This document shows positions 8,290 through 19,283 of a DNA stretch of 20,344 nucleotides, one piece after another. Source of the DNA: Magicicada cassinii (lineage: Eukaryota > Arthropoda > Insecta > Hemiptera > Cicadidae); the NCBI GenBank assembly GCA_028571305.1, contig JAOXNS010544216.1, forward strand, positions 1 to 20,344, given 5' to 3'. The position numbers and the translations under genes were made by a program. How positions within the stretch are numbered: the first letter of the stretch is position 1; each line of letters starts with the position of its first letter. The notes under the pieces were generated by a model. The model saw only the letters and a list, made by a program, of their open reading frames with translations, ran no database searches and was not told where the DNA came from.

Positions 8290-9590
8290 TGTTATCATAC
8301 ATGTATTTTTTTACATTAAAATAACTCTAGCTGACAAGCCTACATTATTTATAGTAGGTAATGTAAAGGCATATTTCAAATTTTTGTTTTTTGTTTCTGC
8401 ATTGCATTCTGTTTTGTAATATTTGGGGGGGGGGAGGTCAGTCCTATCTTATTTGTAAGCAAAACAGCGCATCTCATTTGAAAAGTGTTCATAGACATTA
8501 ATAAGAAATGTTGTATATAAAAAAACGACTCCCAAAGACGGTTATAACCAAATGTTTCTTTTTTGGGGATGCGACGTTTTCCTAAGGAGGGCAGAGTAGG
8601 TATGTCATTGTTAAACTAAACACTACTCCTACTTTCAAACCGATTTTTTTTTGCTGTTTTTACGTAGATGGCAACTGATATACTTTTCGTAATTTACATT
8701 AATTCATTTCCGTCATAACAACGCTTTATTTTGCTTGCACGTCGTAGAGCTTCTTCCCATGACGTTCCCACATTTTTATTCAGCTTTAATATTTGTATTC
8801 TCCAGCAACATATATGTGTATATATAAATGAATAGTCGTTCAGTAAGTTTATTTTTAGAATCTCGGATCCTACTTCCTTGTCACTAATAACGTAGCCATT
8901 TTCATCTCGTCCAAATTTAATATTTCAAAATACGAGTTTCGACTCGTTTAAATATAACTGTGGAATTTTTCATCACTAGTCAGTGAACAACAAATATGTT
9001 AATGAACATACCGGTTTTGATAAGAAAATATGATTTACTAGTCCCTTACTTTTCTTCGCTACAGCACACTGCACTCTTATCTTAATTACGTAGGCTACAC
9101 GTCTTAATTTATAAACTAATCAAGATTTATACGCTGTTAGGGACGGATTTGCGTAACCATGATGACACCTTGATATGTAAAAATATATATAATAAATGCC
9201 GGCACTACACTATTATCTTCTCACAAATAATGGTTATGGAACTGAGTAGCGAGTTTTGAGTAACTACTGTTTAATAAAACATGCCGAGGAACTAGTATGA
9301 AAACGGACAAAATCTAAAATACTGTACATAGTTATAGACAAATTGCATTATGTGACATGGAGCATTCATTTAACTCACCTGTAGTGCATGCAGCTTGCTT
9401 TTTAATTCAATAACTTTGCTAGAGTGTCTGGGCGGTATGTCCCTAAGCTAGAATGCACGATTGCACTAAAACTTGATCAAAAAAAAATCTTTATTATTTA
9501 TGGTACTTACACATACCTGTAATTCGCTACAGGTTTCAGTTTAATTAGTCAGATTTGCACTTCGTGTTCTAGTACATTTCGGTTAACAGT
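8290..9590. other. AT-rich spacer, nothing recognised
   Basis: Contains a G-run of nine or ten near 8425-8434. It also has a 17-base word near 8539-8556 that is shared with 2578-2595, and a small hairpin-like CCTGTA/TACAGG near 9517-9534. No coding signal or known element was seen. Confidence 0.5.
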
Positions 9591-9696
9591 AGTTCTATAA
9601 AGTTTTCTGAATAAAATATTACGGCAGAATTGTCAGATAGCTTTCTTGGGAAAAATTTGTTTCTAAAGTTTGCCTCAGTTTTGACTATTTGCTCAG
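9591..9696. repeat. Dispersed repeat, copy A
   Basis: The left half (about 9591-9645) matches 11909-11963 in the same direction, with roughly 80% of positions identical by eye. The right half (9645-9696) matches 11964-12015 in the reverse complement, at close to 88%. The two halves abut in both copies. No coding frame lies in it. It resembles a short non-autonomous element with one half flipped. No terminal inverted repeat or target duplication was identified. Confidence 0.7.
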
Positions 9697-10137
9697 TACA
9701 CTACCAAACTACGGAAATAATAAAATGTTTATTTAACATAAAAAATTTACTGTACATTGTTAAGTTTAGGTAACTATAACTAGACAAAAATATAACTTAA
9801 GATAATTAAATCAAATAAAATCAAGATAAGATAAATTAAGATCAAATCCATTATTTATGATTTAGAAACGTAGAGTAGATCATTCTATCTCTGACGCCTC
9901 TTTCAGTGTCGATTTCCTTTATTGTTGGGTTTTATCTCTATATTCAACAATGCTTCTTTTCTTTTACTTCTATCCTAACATGTGTCCTACCTGTTGCCTT
10001 TCTATTTCTTTACACATGTAATCAATTTTCTTATTATACTTAAACTCGTTTACAAAAGTATCTATCCTACTATTTGAATGAATTTTAAGTAAAATGGTCA
10101 TTCACAACACTATCTGAAAAAAAACACGAACTGTATC
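9697..10137. other. AT-rich spacer with a pyrimidine-rich patch
   Basis: 9890-10020 is pyrimidine-rich. On the minus strand it gives QQVGHML, a faint echo of the 'GHVLR' box at LINE RT tails. The match is too short to call. The rest is AT-rich with no feature. Confidence 0.35.
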
Positions 10138-10180
10138 TTTACAGATTGAGGTAAGTATGTATGTATGTTTACAGATTGAG
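10138..10180. repeat. 30-bp partial tandem duplication
   Basis: TTTACAGATTGAG occurs at 10138-10150 and 10168-10180, separated by GTAAGTATGTATGTATG. The first copy plus the spacer reads GAG|GTAAGTATG, a perfect 5' splice-site consensus. No open exon precedes it, so the splice match is probably incidental. Confidence 0.6.
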
Positions 10181-11867
10181 CCAGCTTCATTACCATAGCC
10201 TCGGTAGGTCCAAATTCTTCAACCGACCCAAAGAATTTTTACAATGGCAATTCTCCATTCTCAATTGTAGAGCTAGACTGTTCCGCAATTGCATAATCTA
10301 CTGACAAGTTGTTCTTGCTTGCACTTACTAGCCATACTTACTATTCTACTTCCAGAATACGTCATCATTACGCATTCTGATACACTTCGTATGTTTAACA
10401 TCGTTTGTTTAAAGAACAATTCTTCCTGCTACTATGTCTCTCGAACCTACTTATTTAGATGCCCAACTGACTCACCCATACAATAATGAGGACACGCTGT
10501 TGTTTTTTTTTAAATATATTTATGCCTCCTTTTGTACATTGTCCTAACATTCATGAAATTGTGCAGGAAATTTTTCAGAACTTCTTGTTTCTTGTAGTCA
10601 TTACGTTTCTAATAAATTAGCTCAAAATTTTAGTAGTTAAAACATAATAACCGGTCTATATTTCTTGTCAAGCTCAATGCTACACAAACATTTACATTCT
10701 TCGCTTAACTTATTAAAACTTTCACGCCATACTCCTTACGCATTCTGTAGCTGATGTTTTTCCCCCTGATATATGAAGTATTATTTAACTCTAATTTGAA
10801 GTATCCTCTTTCTAAATCAACCGATTTATTTAAAACATCATAAATCATGATATGGCACTTTTCAAATTGGCTTGTTCTGCTAACAATATAATATCTGAGA
10901 TGTACGGTAACTTTCATTAATTATTTTAATATTGGCATTTTTATATGTATATTATTTTCATTGCGCCAATTCATTTCTGGTTGTTAAAAGCAACAAAACG
11001 ATTAAACATACCAGCTCTCTGGGTTGTCCCATTATAGCCAAGTATTTTGTAAAGCTGACTGAAGCTGGCTGGCTGGAATGAAGTAATATTCCGCTATAAT
11101 TAAAGAAACTCAAAATTGGTACCATCTAAGCCCGAATATATATTACTTTGATTCGAATCTAACTCAGATTTAATCTAAAATATCTACTGGCATTTTTTTC
11201 ATACATCCTTTTTGTGAAGATGCCTCCTGCATGTTACATGAGTCGACATATAAATGTAATAAATGTACATACAAAAGACATCATGTTTACTGCAAAAGAA
11301 ATTTGTAGTAAACAAATTATATGTTTAGGTAGAATTTTAAATAAAACCAAGTAGGCCTACTACAAAATGTCAAAAAATTGTATTTTCAGTATTTATCTTT
11401 CACAAATTGTCCGTAAATAACTGTTTAAAATGCTATACACCTATATACTATTCTGTCAGATATTTTCACACGTACAATATTATATGTGTATTTCATATGA
11501 GGTCACCCACAAAAACTCCTTTACGTAAAAACTTGAATATTTGAAATTTACTGGTACAATAAGAATTCTGGAAATAAATAAGAGTCCTTCGCCCTAAATA
11601 GGCTTTTTCCCCGAGAAATATGGAAGTAAGAATGAAAAAAGGCAGCCACAAAGGAAGAAAGATGAGAGTGTTAAAAAAAAACGTATAGTCTAGGTGTATT
11701 TGAAAAATTATACAAAAATTTTAATTCGTTTTTTCGTAGGTGTACATTTTTATATTTAAGTACATAGAACTCTCTGTATTTAAACATTTTACGATTTTGG
11801 GGTTTTTTATTGTGTTTTCCGTACAGTATTTTTTCTACTGAAACTTAAATTAAAAATTAAGTCTAAC
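10181..11867. other. AT-rich spacer, nothing confidently recognised
   Basis: A 70-codon minus frame at 10705-10917 and a 65-codon plus frame at 10289-10486 are the longest. Neither shows a family motif. The palindromic word GTAGGCCTAC appears at 11351-11360. No element boundary could be drawn. Confidence 0.45.
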
Positions 11868-11951
11868 GTAGAGTTGTATAAAATTTTCTCAATAAAATGT
11901 TACGGTAGAGTTGTATAAAATTTTCTCAATAAAATGTTACGGTAGAGTTGT
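11868..11951. repeat. Perfect 37-bp tandem duplication plus partial third unit
   Basis: A 37-bp unit beginning GTAGAGTTGTATAAAA occupies 11868-11904 and is repeated without a mismatch at 11905-11941. The first 10 bases recur at 11942-11951. The unit belongs to the left half of the dispersed repeat, which has only one unit in its other copy at 9591. The exact identity of the units points to a recent duplication in this copy. Confidence 0.9.
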
Positions 11952-12015
11952 CAGGTTGTTTTCCTGATTAAATAGTCAAAACTGAGGCAAACAATAGAAA
12001 CAAATTTTTGACAAG
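11909..12015. repeat. Dispersed repeat, copy B (right half inverted)
   Basis: The left half (11909-11963) is collinear with copy A at 9591-9645. The right half (11964-12015), containing AGTCAAAACTGAGGCAAAC, is the reverse complement of 9645-9696. The junction of collinear and inverted parts falls at the same place in both copies. No coding content was seen. Confidence 0.7.
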
Positions 12016-14014
12016 ACACTTGAAATCATGACATTACCAGCTACAAAACAAAAGTAGGTAAGTGTGTCTAATAAGTAAATTATCAAAGATAAATCAAAGT
12101 TTGTTCTTCATAAAGCACTTTCTTAGGAAATCCATCCTAATTAGTCATTCTTCAATCTATCCATTTAATTAGATTCACTGTATGCTTTATGTATTTAGCT
12201 TTTAGAGAAAAAAATTAGTACCTATGTTTCTTGAATAGGTTTTACAATAAATAGGCTAACTATAACTAAGAAGCGTTATAAAAGTAATTGTTAGTCAGTG
12301 AATAAATTCGTCATGAATTTTTCTACGTAACACACAAAATAACGTTCAATCGAAATAGTTTTAATTTTATCATTGACGGTGCATAGGTCATTAGACTTTC
12401 CCATGGTTCTACAGAATAGGTAGTAATTCTGAAAAAATTATGAATTTTAAAACAAAAAGATAAGAATATCTTCTCTAATAAATGCTATAATCGAAGTGGT
12501 CTTATAAAAAATGTTATTCTTCGATAATCTTGTAAACCGTTAGTCGACGATTGCGTGTTGAAATTTTTTTCATAATCCCAGACTAATCAATGTCAAATTA
12601 GACAAAAATCTTTTTAAATGCCGTTTTAATAGTAAATGTTAATTTGAAATGAGTTGAATGGAAATATCATAGATTTCATCACCACATTACAGGATATGTC
12701 TATCAAAAGTGACTTAAATCCGTCCATTTCGGCTTTCTGATATTTCGCAAAATGTTATACGTATTGCCGGCTTTAGTAAATTGAAGTTCCTTTGCCAAAT
12801 AAAATATTTTTGATTGCTGTAGGTAGTTTTCCAGTAATTAGAATTCTATGGCACTTGTAACTTCGTTTACGCAGATATTTATGTATTTAATTTACTCGTA
12901 CTGCATCGAAATAAATAAAATACAGTATTTTTTTAAAATAGAACTCAGCCATTTTGGATTAAGACACACGGGTAAACTAAAGCACTACTCCCAACAATAA
13001 CGGCAGACTCTCTTACTTAAAGCAAAATTATTGTGCAATAAAACTGTGCACACCTTTTGAAATTCAGAAACGTGTTATGGGTTTTTAATCCGTGTTCTCT
13101 ACAGTATTTACAATTTTATACGATTATATAGGCCTAACTGTTTTTTATTAATGACATTTGTGATGTTACATATGCTAGACTCGAACAGAGAAACTACAGT
13201 TAAATCTAAACAGCGTAGCTCTTGGCTGAAAAAAAAATATATAATGGAATGTAAAATTAACACATATTTAATACTATACAAACATAAGTAAAATATAAAT
13301 TAAATCCACTTAATTATACACAAAATGGTATTGACACGTCATTAAATGACGGATTCTCAATCAAATATTTAAATTAAAGAGTAGTATTAATTTTATTGCA
13401 ACAATTCAGTCAACACAGCTATTTCTTGTATTCAAACAAAGTGAATACAGTATATTCAAACAATAGGCTATTACTCCTGTATCATAGGTAAAAGTAAGCT
13501 TCTAGACAACAAGGTTTGCAATTTTTGACAATAAAAGTGCTGGAAAAAGTAAAAATATAAATAATAACAATAATATAAATAGTAATACAAAATAATAAAT
13601 AACCATTGTTATTATCATTATATTTATTATCACACAGTTCCTAATTTAGTAGTAGCCGCAAGCTAGTACATGATAAAGACTTTGTAACGTTTGGCCTTAA
13701 CTAGACACACTTTTAAAACGTTCACACAAAAACTCTCATGATACGTGCATTGATTATTTCTGTATTTCCCTTTGACTGTGAAGTGATGATGACAATAACT
13801 TTTTCGAAATCTGACACAAATGTCTTAAAATTGTGTTTAAATAATCACCGAACTTACAAAACCATAATAATTATTATTATACAGAAAAACTATTAACAAT
13901 AGAAAGTTTGATATTTTTCCAATGTTCTAAGATTTAGATTAATAATTATTGTAATTTTTAGTATGATAGGAATATTTTTTTCCTTACAAAAAGAATTAGG
14001 AGGTATGATTACAT
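12016..14014. other. AT-rich spacer, nothing recognised
   Basis: Very AT-rich, with an A/T-only patch near 13555-13625 made of AATAAT/ATTATT words. No frame longer than about 60 codons and no recognisable element were seen. Confidence 0.55.
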
Positions 14015-14046
14015 CTGTGTGTGTGTGCGCGCGCCCGTGTGTGTGA
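14015..14046. repeat. (TG)n/(CG)n microsatellite
   Basis: TG repeats pass into CGCGCG and back to TG repeats, broken once by CCC. This is the same mixed type as the tract at 705-750. The histidine/threonine-rich minus frame crossing it is an artefact. Confidence 0.85.
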
Positions 14047-15939
14047 TTTATGTCTTTTTTGGTTAGCCTTACATGAATCACTGTTTCATTGATAATATCG
14101 AGACACTTTCAATCTTTGCTAATAGCACACAGTTTTGTCGGCTTGACTTCAATTGGAGAGTACCACTTTTATTTGTTATTAGTATAAAAATCCTTCTATT
14201 ATTATCTCCATATTATTAGAGGCGTCATCCTCGCTTTCGCCGTTGATGTTAGTAGTGTTGTTAATATGGCCAAACAGTAGTGTTGCCAATAACAAGGATT
14301 CTAAACAGATATTTTAAGCAAATTTCTATATTCTCTATAAATATGGTATGTTCAACACGGAACACATGCTGCAGCGTTCAAACCTATTAATCATTACTAA
14401 GTATTTTTCTCAGTTTTACTTGACGCAAAAATATTAGCAGTGATGACCTTTGATAAATCCGTCATGGCACAAAGGCTAAATATAATCTGCGGCATTAACT
14501 TGTATTGTAATAATCTTTTGACTAAACTCCTTGTTTGCCAGTTTTGAACGGATCGTAAAAATATAACAGAATGTCGTGAGTTTATTGGACAATAAAATAG
14601 ACAGCAGTCTTCTTAATACACGTGCGGTGCGTCTCACTTGCGCAGACACTGTAACTGGATAACTAAAAAAAACGAACACTTCAGATAGCGGAAGGTTCGT
14701 CGTGGAGATGTGTAAATTGTAGCCAAGCCTGGCCGTAGTGACTGCATTATGGAGTTCTAGGAGCTGAAATGTTTGTTATTGTAAAATATTAATAATCTCT
14801 CAATATTTGTAATCCCATAGCATAAGTTGTTAAACCACTTAATAATAATCCCACGTTTGGAGTGTAATGTAGGAGGAGAAAAAGAAGACAAACTTTCTGA
14901 ACCTTTTATATCAGGGTATAAAATTTGTGTCAATATCGGTTCGTATATTGGTTTAGATAAACACAGCATTTAAGCGCATAGTGCTTTTTTTTTTTGTAAA
15001 GAAAACCGATGTAAAAAATATTAGGCTTGCATATTTGCGCGAGCGCGTGTGAGTTTTAGTATCTTCTTTATATTACTAATCTTGATCATTACATGAACAA
15101 CTTTCCTCATCTTTTTCTATTTAATTCGCTCCTTCCATCTGCAGGTCTCTATTTTCCCTGTTCACCCTAATGTAATCTTCGTTTCCCATTTCCCACTGTT
15201 ATAATTTCTACTAATCCCTCATTCGCCTCTGTCTGTTTTTAATTATATTTTCACAATCTGTACATAGTTACATATTACTGAAAACTTCTTCTTAGTTAAA
15301 CGATTCCTTTTGTTTTACAAAGATTAATTTTGTTGGGGACTTATAATTTCAATTTTCTTCTTTTTTGTGATACGTTTCCCAGCTAACAAAATAGTTCACA
15401 TTTCCCAGTTGATATCTGTCTACAGTGTGTGTTACGAAAAGGTACAAAGGAAGTAACACCTACTGTAGAAGGCTTTTGCTAATAACCCAAGAGTTGTCTG
15501 TTACAAGCAAAATGATAACGTTGAATTAATACAAGTGATTAGTGCAGTGGATGCATCACTACAAAGTCTGCATCGACCGTAACTGGGACACGGCAGAGAA
15601 CTGCGTCTTTAATTGTCGTTCCGTTAATGACACAAAGAAAATTACAGTTTATTATTAACGGGAACAGCACGAGGTTCTCAAAGCTCTGCGCATTGTTTGT
15701 GTTCGTCTAATGTGCTATTTATGCAAAGTTCAGTAACTGAACTGAATACAATAGACGTGGTTTAATAAAAATCAAAATGCCAGCGATTCTTTTTAATATT
15801 CACAATACAGGTACTGAGCAGAGACTAAATAATACTGACTTATTAAATATACTGACTGTAATATATTGACACTTCTGGTTCACTAACAAATTTAGTAGTT
15901 ACTCTTACTCACATTAAGGTAATTTAAAATAATCTCGTT
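14047..15939. other. AT-rich spacer with a pyrimidine-rich stretch
   Basis: 15090-15260 is C/T-rich on the plus strand (with TTCCATCTGCAG) and may be an old antisense repeat or simply a pyrimidine tract. Frames at 14476-14679 and 14757-14969 (minus) have no recognisable motif. A 38-codon plus stretch near 15464-15580 looks mildly coding but matches nothing I know. Confidence 0.4.
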
Positions 15940-16400
15940 TAAGGACCAAGGTCCAGACAAACAGACTGAAGATGCACGGGGCGACTTGCGCCCTGGTTTG
16001 TGAGCGTTGCCCAGGCGGACCCCAATGAACGCCAGTTTCATACAGTGCAGATTGGTCGTTCGCTCCACACAAGGTCTTAAGGAACGATCCACGAATACAC
16101 GATGGGCGTGTATATCATGGAGCAGATCTTCAATGAATAGCTGCGGCCAGTCGTCAGGCTTTAGGCGCACTTCCGTGGCCTCCTTATGGCACGGCCCGCA
16201 GGAGCTTAGAGGTGAGCTGGTGTGATCGATAGGCTCGACTGCTCGGAGGCGATTCGTCCGTAACGATGGGTAGCCACTACAGGGCGAATGGCTCCCGCAA
16301 TTAGGCACTAGCATACCTCGCGGTTTCCCATGCTCTGAGTTTCAGCCCACCCAAGACGGCAAAGCAGGTGCTGACTGGTTGTTAATAACACTGCGCTGTC
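15940..16400. other. GC-rich block upstream of the LINE, identity unresolved
   Basis: GC content jumps at about 15940 and stays high into the LINE RT region, suggesting that this block arrived with it. An R1-like ORF2 would have its endonuclease here, but I could not align endonuclease motifs in any plus frame. The minus strand has a 140-codon open frame from ATG at 16314 down to 15892, containing NCGSHSPC and PDDWPQLFIEDLLHDIHAH. It matches no family I know and could be an antisense shadow of GC-rich coding DNA. The block may be scrambled LINE sequence, part of another element, or the end of an older insertion. Confidence 0.3.
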
Positions 16401-16404
16401 TATA

Positions 16405-18324
16405 TGATGGCAGAAGCTGTTTGCAACCCCAGCGTCGGCAAGCCGCAACCTAGGGGTGTGCCTATTTTAACCAGGCAGAATGCCAGGAAACTCAGTAAGG
16501 TAGAGGGGACGGTTCTGAGGGGTTCATGCGAAGATATTATGGGGGATTGTCTGATAACTCCTATCTTCCCCAGCCATCCGAAGCAAGACGGAACCGATTT
16601 TTGAAATGTCAGAGATTTCCCCATTTTTACGGCCAAAGGGTTACATTTGGCAGGCAGGACGACGAAGGACAGGAAAAACCTAGGCTCCGATAGAATCCTC
16701 AGCTAGGTGCTGAAGGCAGTCTTTCGCCAGGCTATAGTTGTTTCCGAAGATATACAACGTGTATATCCGGGTTTACGAAGGTCTCTCGTTTTGCGGAGTG
16801 TTGGAAGATAGCACGTCTGGTGGTGATCAGCAAGAATGATGGTGCTCCAGTCGCTCCCGTCGTCTACTTTGTACGTTTGACACGGCTGGGAAGTTACTGG
16901 AGAAACCCATCAGGACAAGACTGGCAACGGAGATCAGAAATGCAGGAGATCTTCATGAGAAGCAGTTTGTCTTCATGAGAAGCAGAGAAATGAGAACCAT
17001 TTCTCTCACAGAATTGTGCTTCTGGTGAGACTGGACCTTAAAACTGCTTTCAACTGCGTGAGGTGGAGCGACATGCTGGAGGCATTGGACCACGATTTTT
17101 ACGTGCCGAGGTACCTGCTGTGGATGTTAGAAGATTATCTTAGGAAAACAGGAAGGAGAGCGGTGGTTGGCTGTAACAGCCGAGTCGATCCAGGGTTTAG
17201 TCCTTGACCGGACCTCTGGAACGCATCCTATGGCAGCTGTTGAGGATGGAGATGCCGGAAGATTCGTGTATGCCGATGATGTGGTGATGCTCGTCGCTAC
17301 TGGTACCATCGACCAGGCCCAGATCAAGCTCAAGAGGGTAATGCGATTAGTTAACAATTGGATGGTATCGCATGAGCTGACGTTATCTCTCAGCAAAACA
17401 GAAGTTGTAGTCTTGACTATTACGTTCACACTGTAATTCCGAGTGGGAGACGAAGTGGTCAAGTCAAAACCAGCAGTGAAGTACTTTAAAGTGATAATCG
17501 ACTCAAAGTTGAGCTTCTTGGAGCTGGATACGCGAACGGTGGACAAGACAGTGAAAGGAGTGATGTCGCTTGGTTGGCTTATGGCCAAAATCGGAGGCCC
17601 GAAGTCAAGCAGAAGAACATTTTTGATGGCAGCTATCCAGTCAGTCTTACTGTTTGTTGCGGAACTGTGGGCAGATTCCCTGAATCGTAAGATCCACAGG
17701 AAGAAACTAACCTTTGTTCAAAGACGAAGTGCTCTTTGAGTAGCATCGGTCTACCGCACGGTTTCTGAGCCGGCTGTCTTGTCGGTTGCCTGAGTAATGC
17801 CGATCGATCGTCTAGCCAAAAAGCGTAAGATCATCTTCCAGAGGAAGAATGAGGTAGGTGGTAAGCTGTATTCCAGGAGGCACAAAGCCAGATGATGGGG
17901 AGATGGCACAGAATTTGGGGCAAGCAGAACGAGGTTGCTGGACGGGAAGGCTCATCAAGCAGGTGCAGCCGTGGGTCGAAGAGAAGCATGAAGAGATCGA
18001 TTATTACCAAGTTTCTGATTGGCCACGAGTGTTTCCCATCTTACCTAAAGAACGCTAGAAAGGCCGAGTCAACAGGGTGTACACTGTGTATAAAATAATT
18101 ATACTTGTACTGCCCGGGAGCCGCGGACGATCCCAAGCGATTTCGTCGTCTGCGATAGATGAGAGCAAGACAGAAAATCGCTGCAAGATGATATTAAGCA
18201 GGATGTCTCCCCTGATGACATCGTCGAAGCGATACTTCGGGGGAAGGACACCTGGAACTGTGTGGCACGCTTCGTAGAAGAGATTCTTCGGTCAAAGAAG
18301 ATACATTTGGACAACATAATATAG
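16405..18324 (+). pseudogene. R1-like LINE ORF2 relic (RT domain to natural C-terminus)
   Basis: Ordered blocks match ORF2 of R1-clade non-LTR retrotransposons. GVPILTRQNARKL and PIFPSHP (16456-16580) form the linker before RT. KNLGSDRILS (16675-16704) is motif 1. ARLVVISKNDGAP (16811-16849) and FDTAGKLLEK (16876-16905) follow. RLDLKTAFNCVRW holds the motif A aspartate at 17034-17036. FVYADD holds the motif C pair at 17269-17280. GGPKSSRRTFLMAAIQSVLL (17596-17655) and YRTVSEPAVLSVA then VMPIDRL are R1-type thumb boxes. WVEEKHEEIDYY, GHECFPSYLK and CTLC begin the C-terminal Cys motif. DDIVEAILRGKDTWNCV (18214-18264) leads to the natural stop at 18322-18324. Reading changes frame about ten times, with extra stops at 16602, 16702, 17434, 17737 and 17791. 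It is 5'-truncated, lacking ORF1 and a recognisable endonuclease. The enzyme would have primed cDNA synthesis at a nicked target. This copy cannot. Confidence 0.85.
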
Positions 18325-18880
18325 AAAAATAACAACCCAGACGTGAGAACTTGGGTTTTACGTACAGTAGGTTTATGTAGATAAAAATGTAAAGGACAAA
18401 TTTTTAAGACTTTGATTTTGAATGTATCTTAGACGGGTTATTCACATTTTTGTTATAACCTTTTTCTTTATTATACTATAATATTTAAATAGACAAAATC
18501 GTACCTTTTGATATACTTAGGGGTACATTTTAACATAAATGGAACTCTGTGTATTGTACAGAAGGATTAAACGAAGCCTGTGACTTAGAGAATCGTATGT
18601 TATTGTGGAGAAATCAAGGTAAGCCGTCCTTAAGGAGCTGTGCATAAACTAAAGTGTAGTTAGTTCTGCCGTGATCCTCAATCGTCCAACGTGTAAATTT
18701 GATAACTCCGGCAAGAAGTACTAATAGGAAGTGTACTCTATAGCCCTCGTGGAAATAGTGCATCGGACAAGAGGATATTGTAATTAAATATTAATCGTTT
18801 AAATTTGGGGCTCTAATGTTCCTAAATCGGTAAGTGAAGTTGCCAAGTAAGTGGGTCACGTTAAGCGAAAATCTGATATT
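18325..18880. other. LINE 3' flank or UTR, boundary not seen
   Basis: After the ORF2 stop comes AACCCAGACGTGAGAACTTGGGTT (split here only for description: arms AACCCA and TGGGTT, 18333-18356), which could form a small hairpin. The sequence then becomes AT-rich. No poly(A), short tandem tail or target-site duplication marks the end of the LINE. Part of this is presumably its 3' UTR. Confidence 0.4.
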
Positions 18881-19120
18881 GAGTGCATGACAACATATCC
18901 AGACGAGGCTAACAGAATACCGACTATGGGTGAGAAGAGGTCAAGATAGAGAATAATGAGGATAATGTAGAGGACGTCACAGAGAACACGGGGGCCACGA
19001 GGGAGTAACGAAGATCCATGTGCGAATGACGAGGAACGGATGAAGACCTGAGGACCAACGAAAAGAGACCAGGAAATAACGATGAGGGATCAGAACGTGA
19101 ACTTGACAGGAATTTTACAA
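18881..19120. other. Purine-rich stretch, possibly decayed coding DNA
   Basis: This segment is strongly A/G-rich on the plus strand. One frame gives a charged peptide with only a few stops (for example GSNEDPCANDEERMKT). It could be a scrap of LINE ORF1 or another gene, or simply a purine-rich tract. I recognise no motif. Confidence 0.25.
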
Positions 19121-19262
19121 ATAGGTTATCTCATATTAAGAAAAACAAATTAAATACACAACAGTCCTACCCCAAAAAACACAATTTTGTGTATAAGAAT
19201 ACCGTATGCCTGCATTGTTAATAACGAGTAAATAAATTTATTCACAATATAAACATGAAAAA

Positions 19263-19283
19263 GAGAGAGAAATTTTCTCTCTC
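19263..19283. repeat. Perfect 10-bp inverted repeat (hairpin)
   Basis: GAGAGAGAAA and TTTCTCTCTC flank a single T. The palindrome is perfect over ten bases per arm. It is built from GA/CT repeats, so it may be a microsatellite by-product. No gene end lies beside it. Confidence 0.75.

Noticed and set aside
9890-10030. Possible LINE RT tail on the minus strand (QQVGHML)
   Set aside because: Only one short box resembles the family. The neighbouring boxes expected on either side are absent.
10705-10917. 70-codon minus frame with a fairly balanced, charged composition
   Set aside because: No recognisable motif, splice site or flanking frame supports it. Local GC is not raised.
14170-14310. 44-codon minus frame with hydrophobic start and acidic middle (GESEDDASNN)
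   Set aside because: It is short, has no start codon at its beginning and matches no family. It is compatible with chance.
14476-14679. 67-codon minus frame with a signal-like start and Arg-rich segment
   Set aside because: No family resemblance, and it runs into low-complexity AT-rich sequence.
16951-16985. CTTCATGAGAAGCAG occurring twice, 20 bases apart, inside the LINE
   Set aside because: In frame, both copies fall within the expected conserved RT segment (EKQF followed by the FxxRSR box), so the likeness is probably convergence of decayed codons rather than an insertion.
17127-17588. 153-codon minus-strand open frame, the longest in the window
   Set aside because: It lies antisense to the LINE RT between motif A and the thumb, and the plus strand fully explains the sequence.
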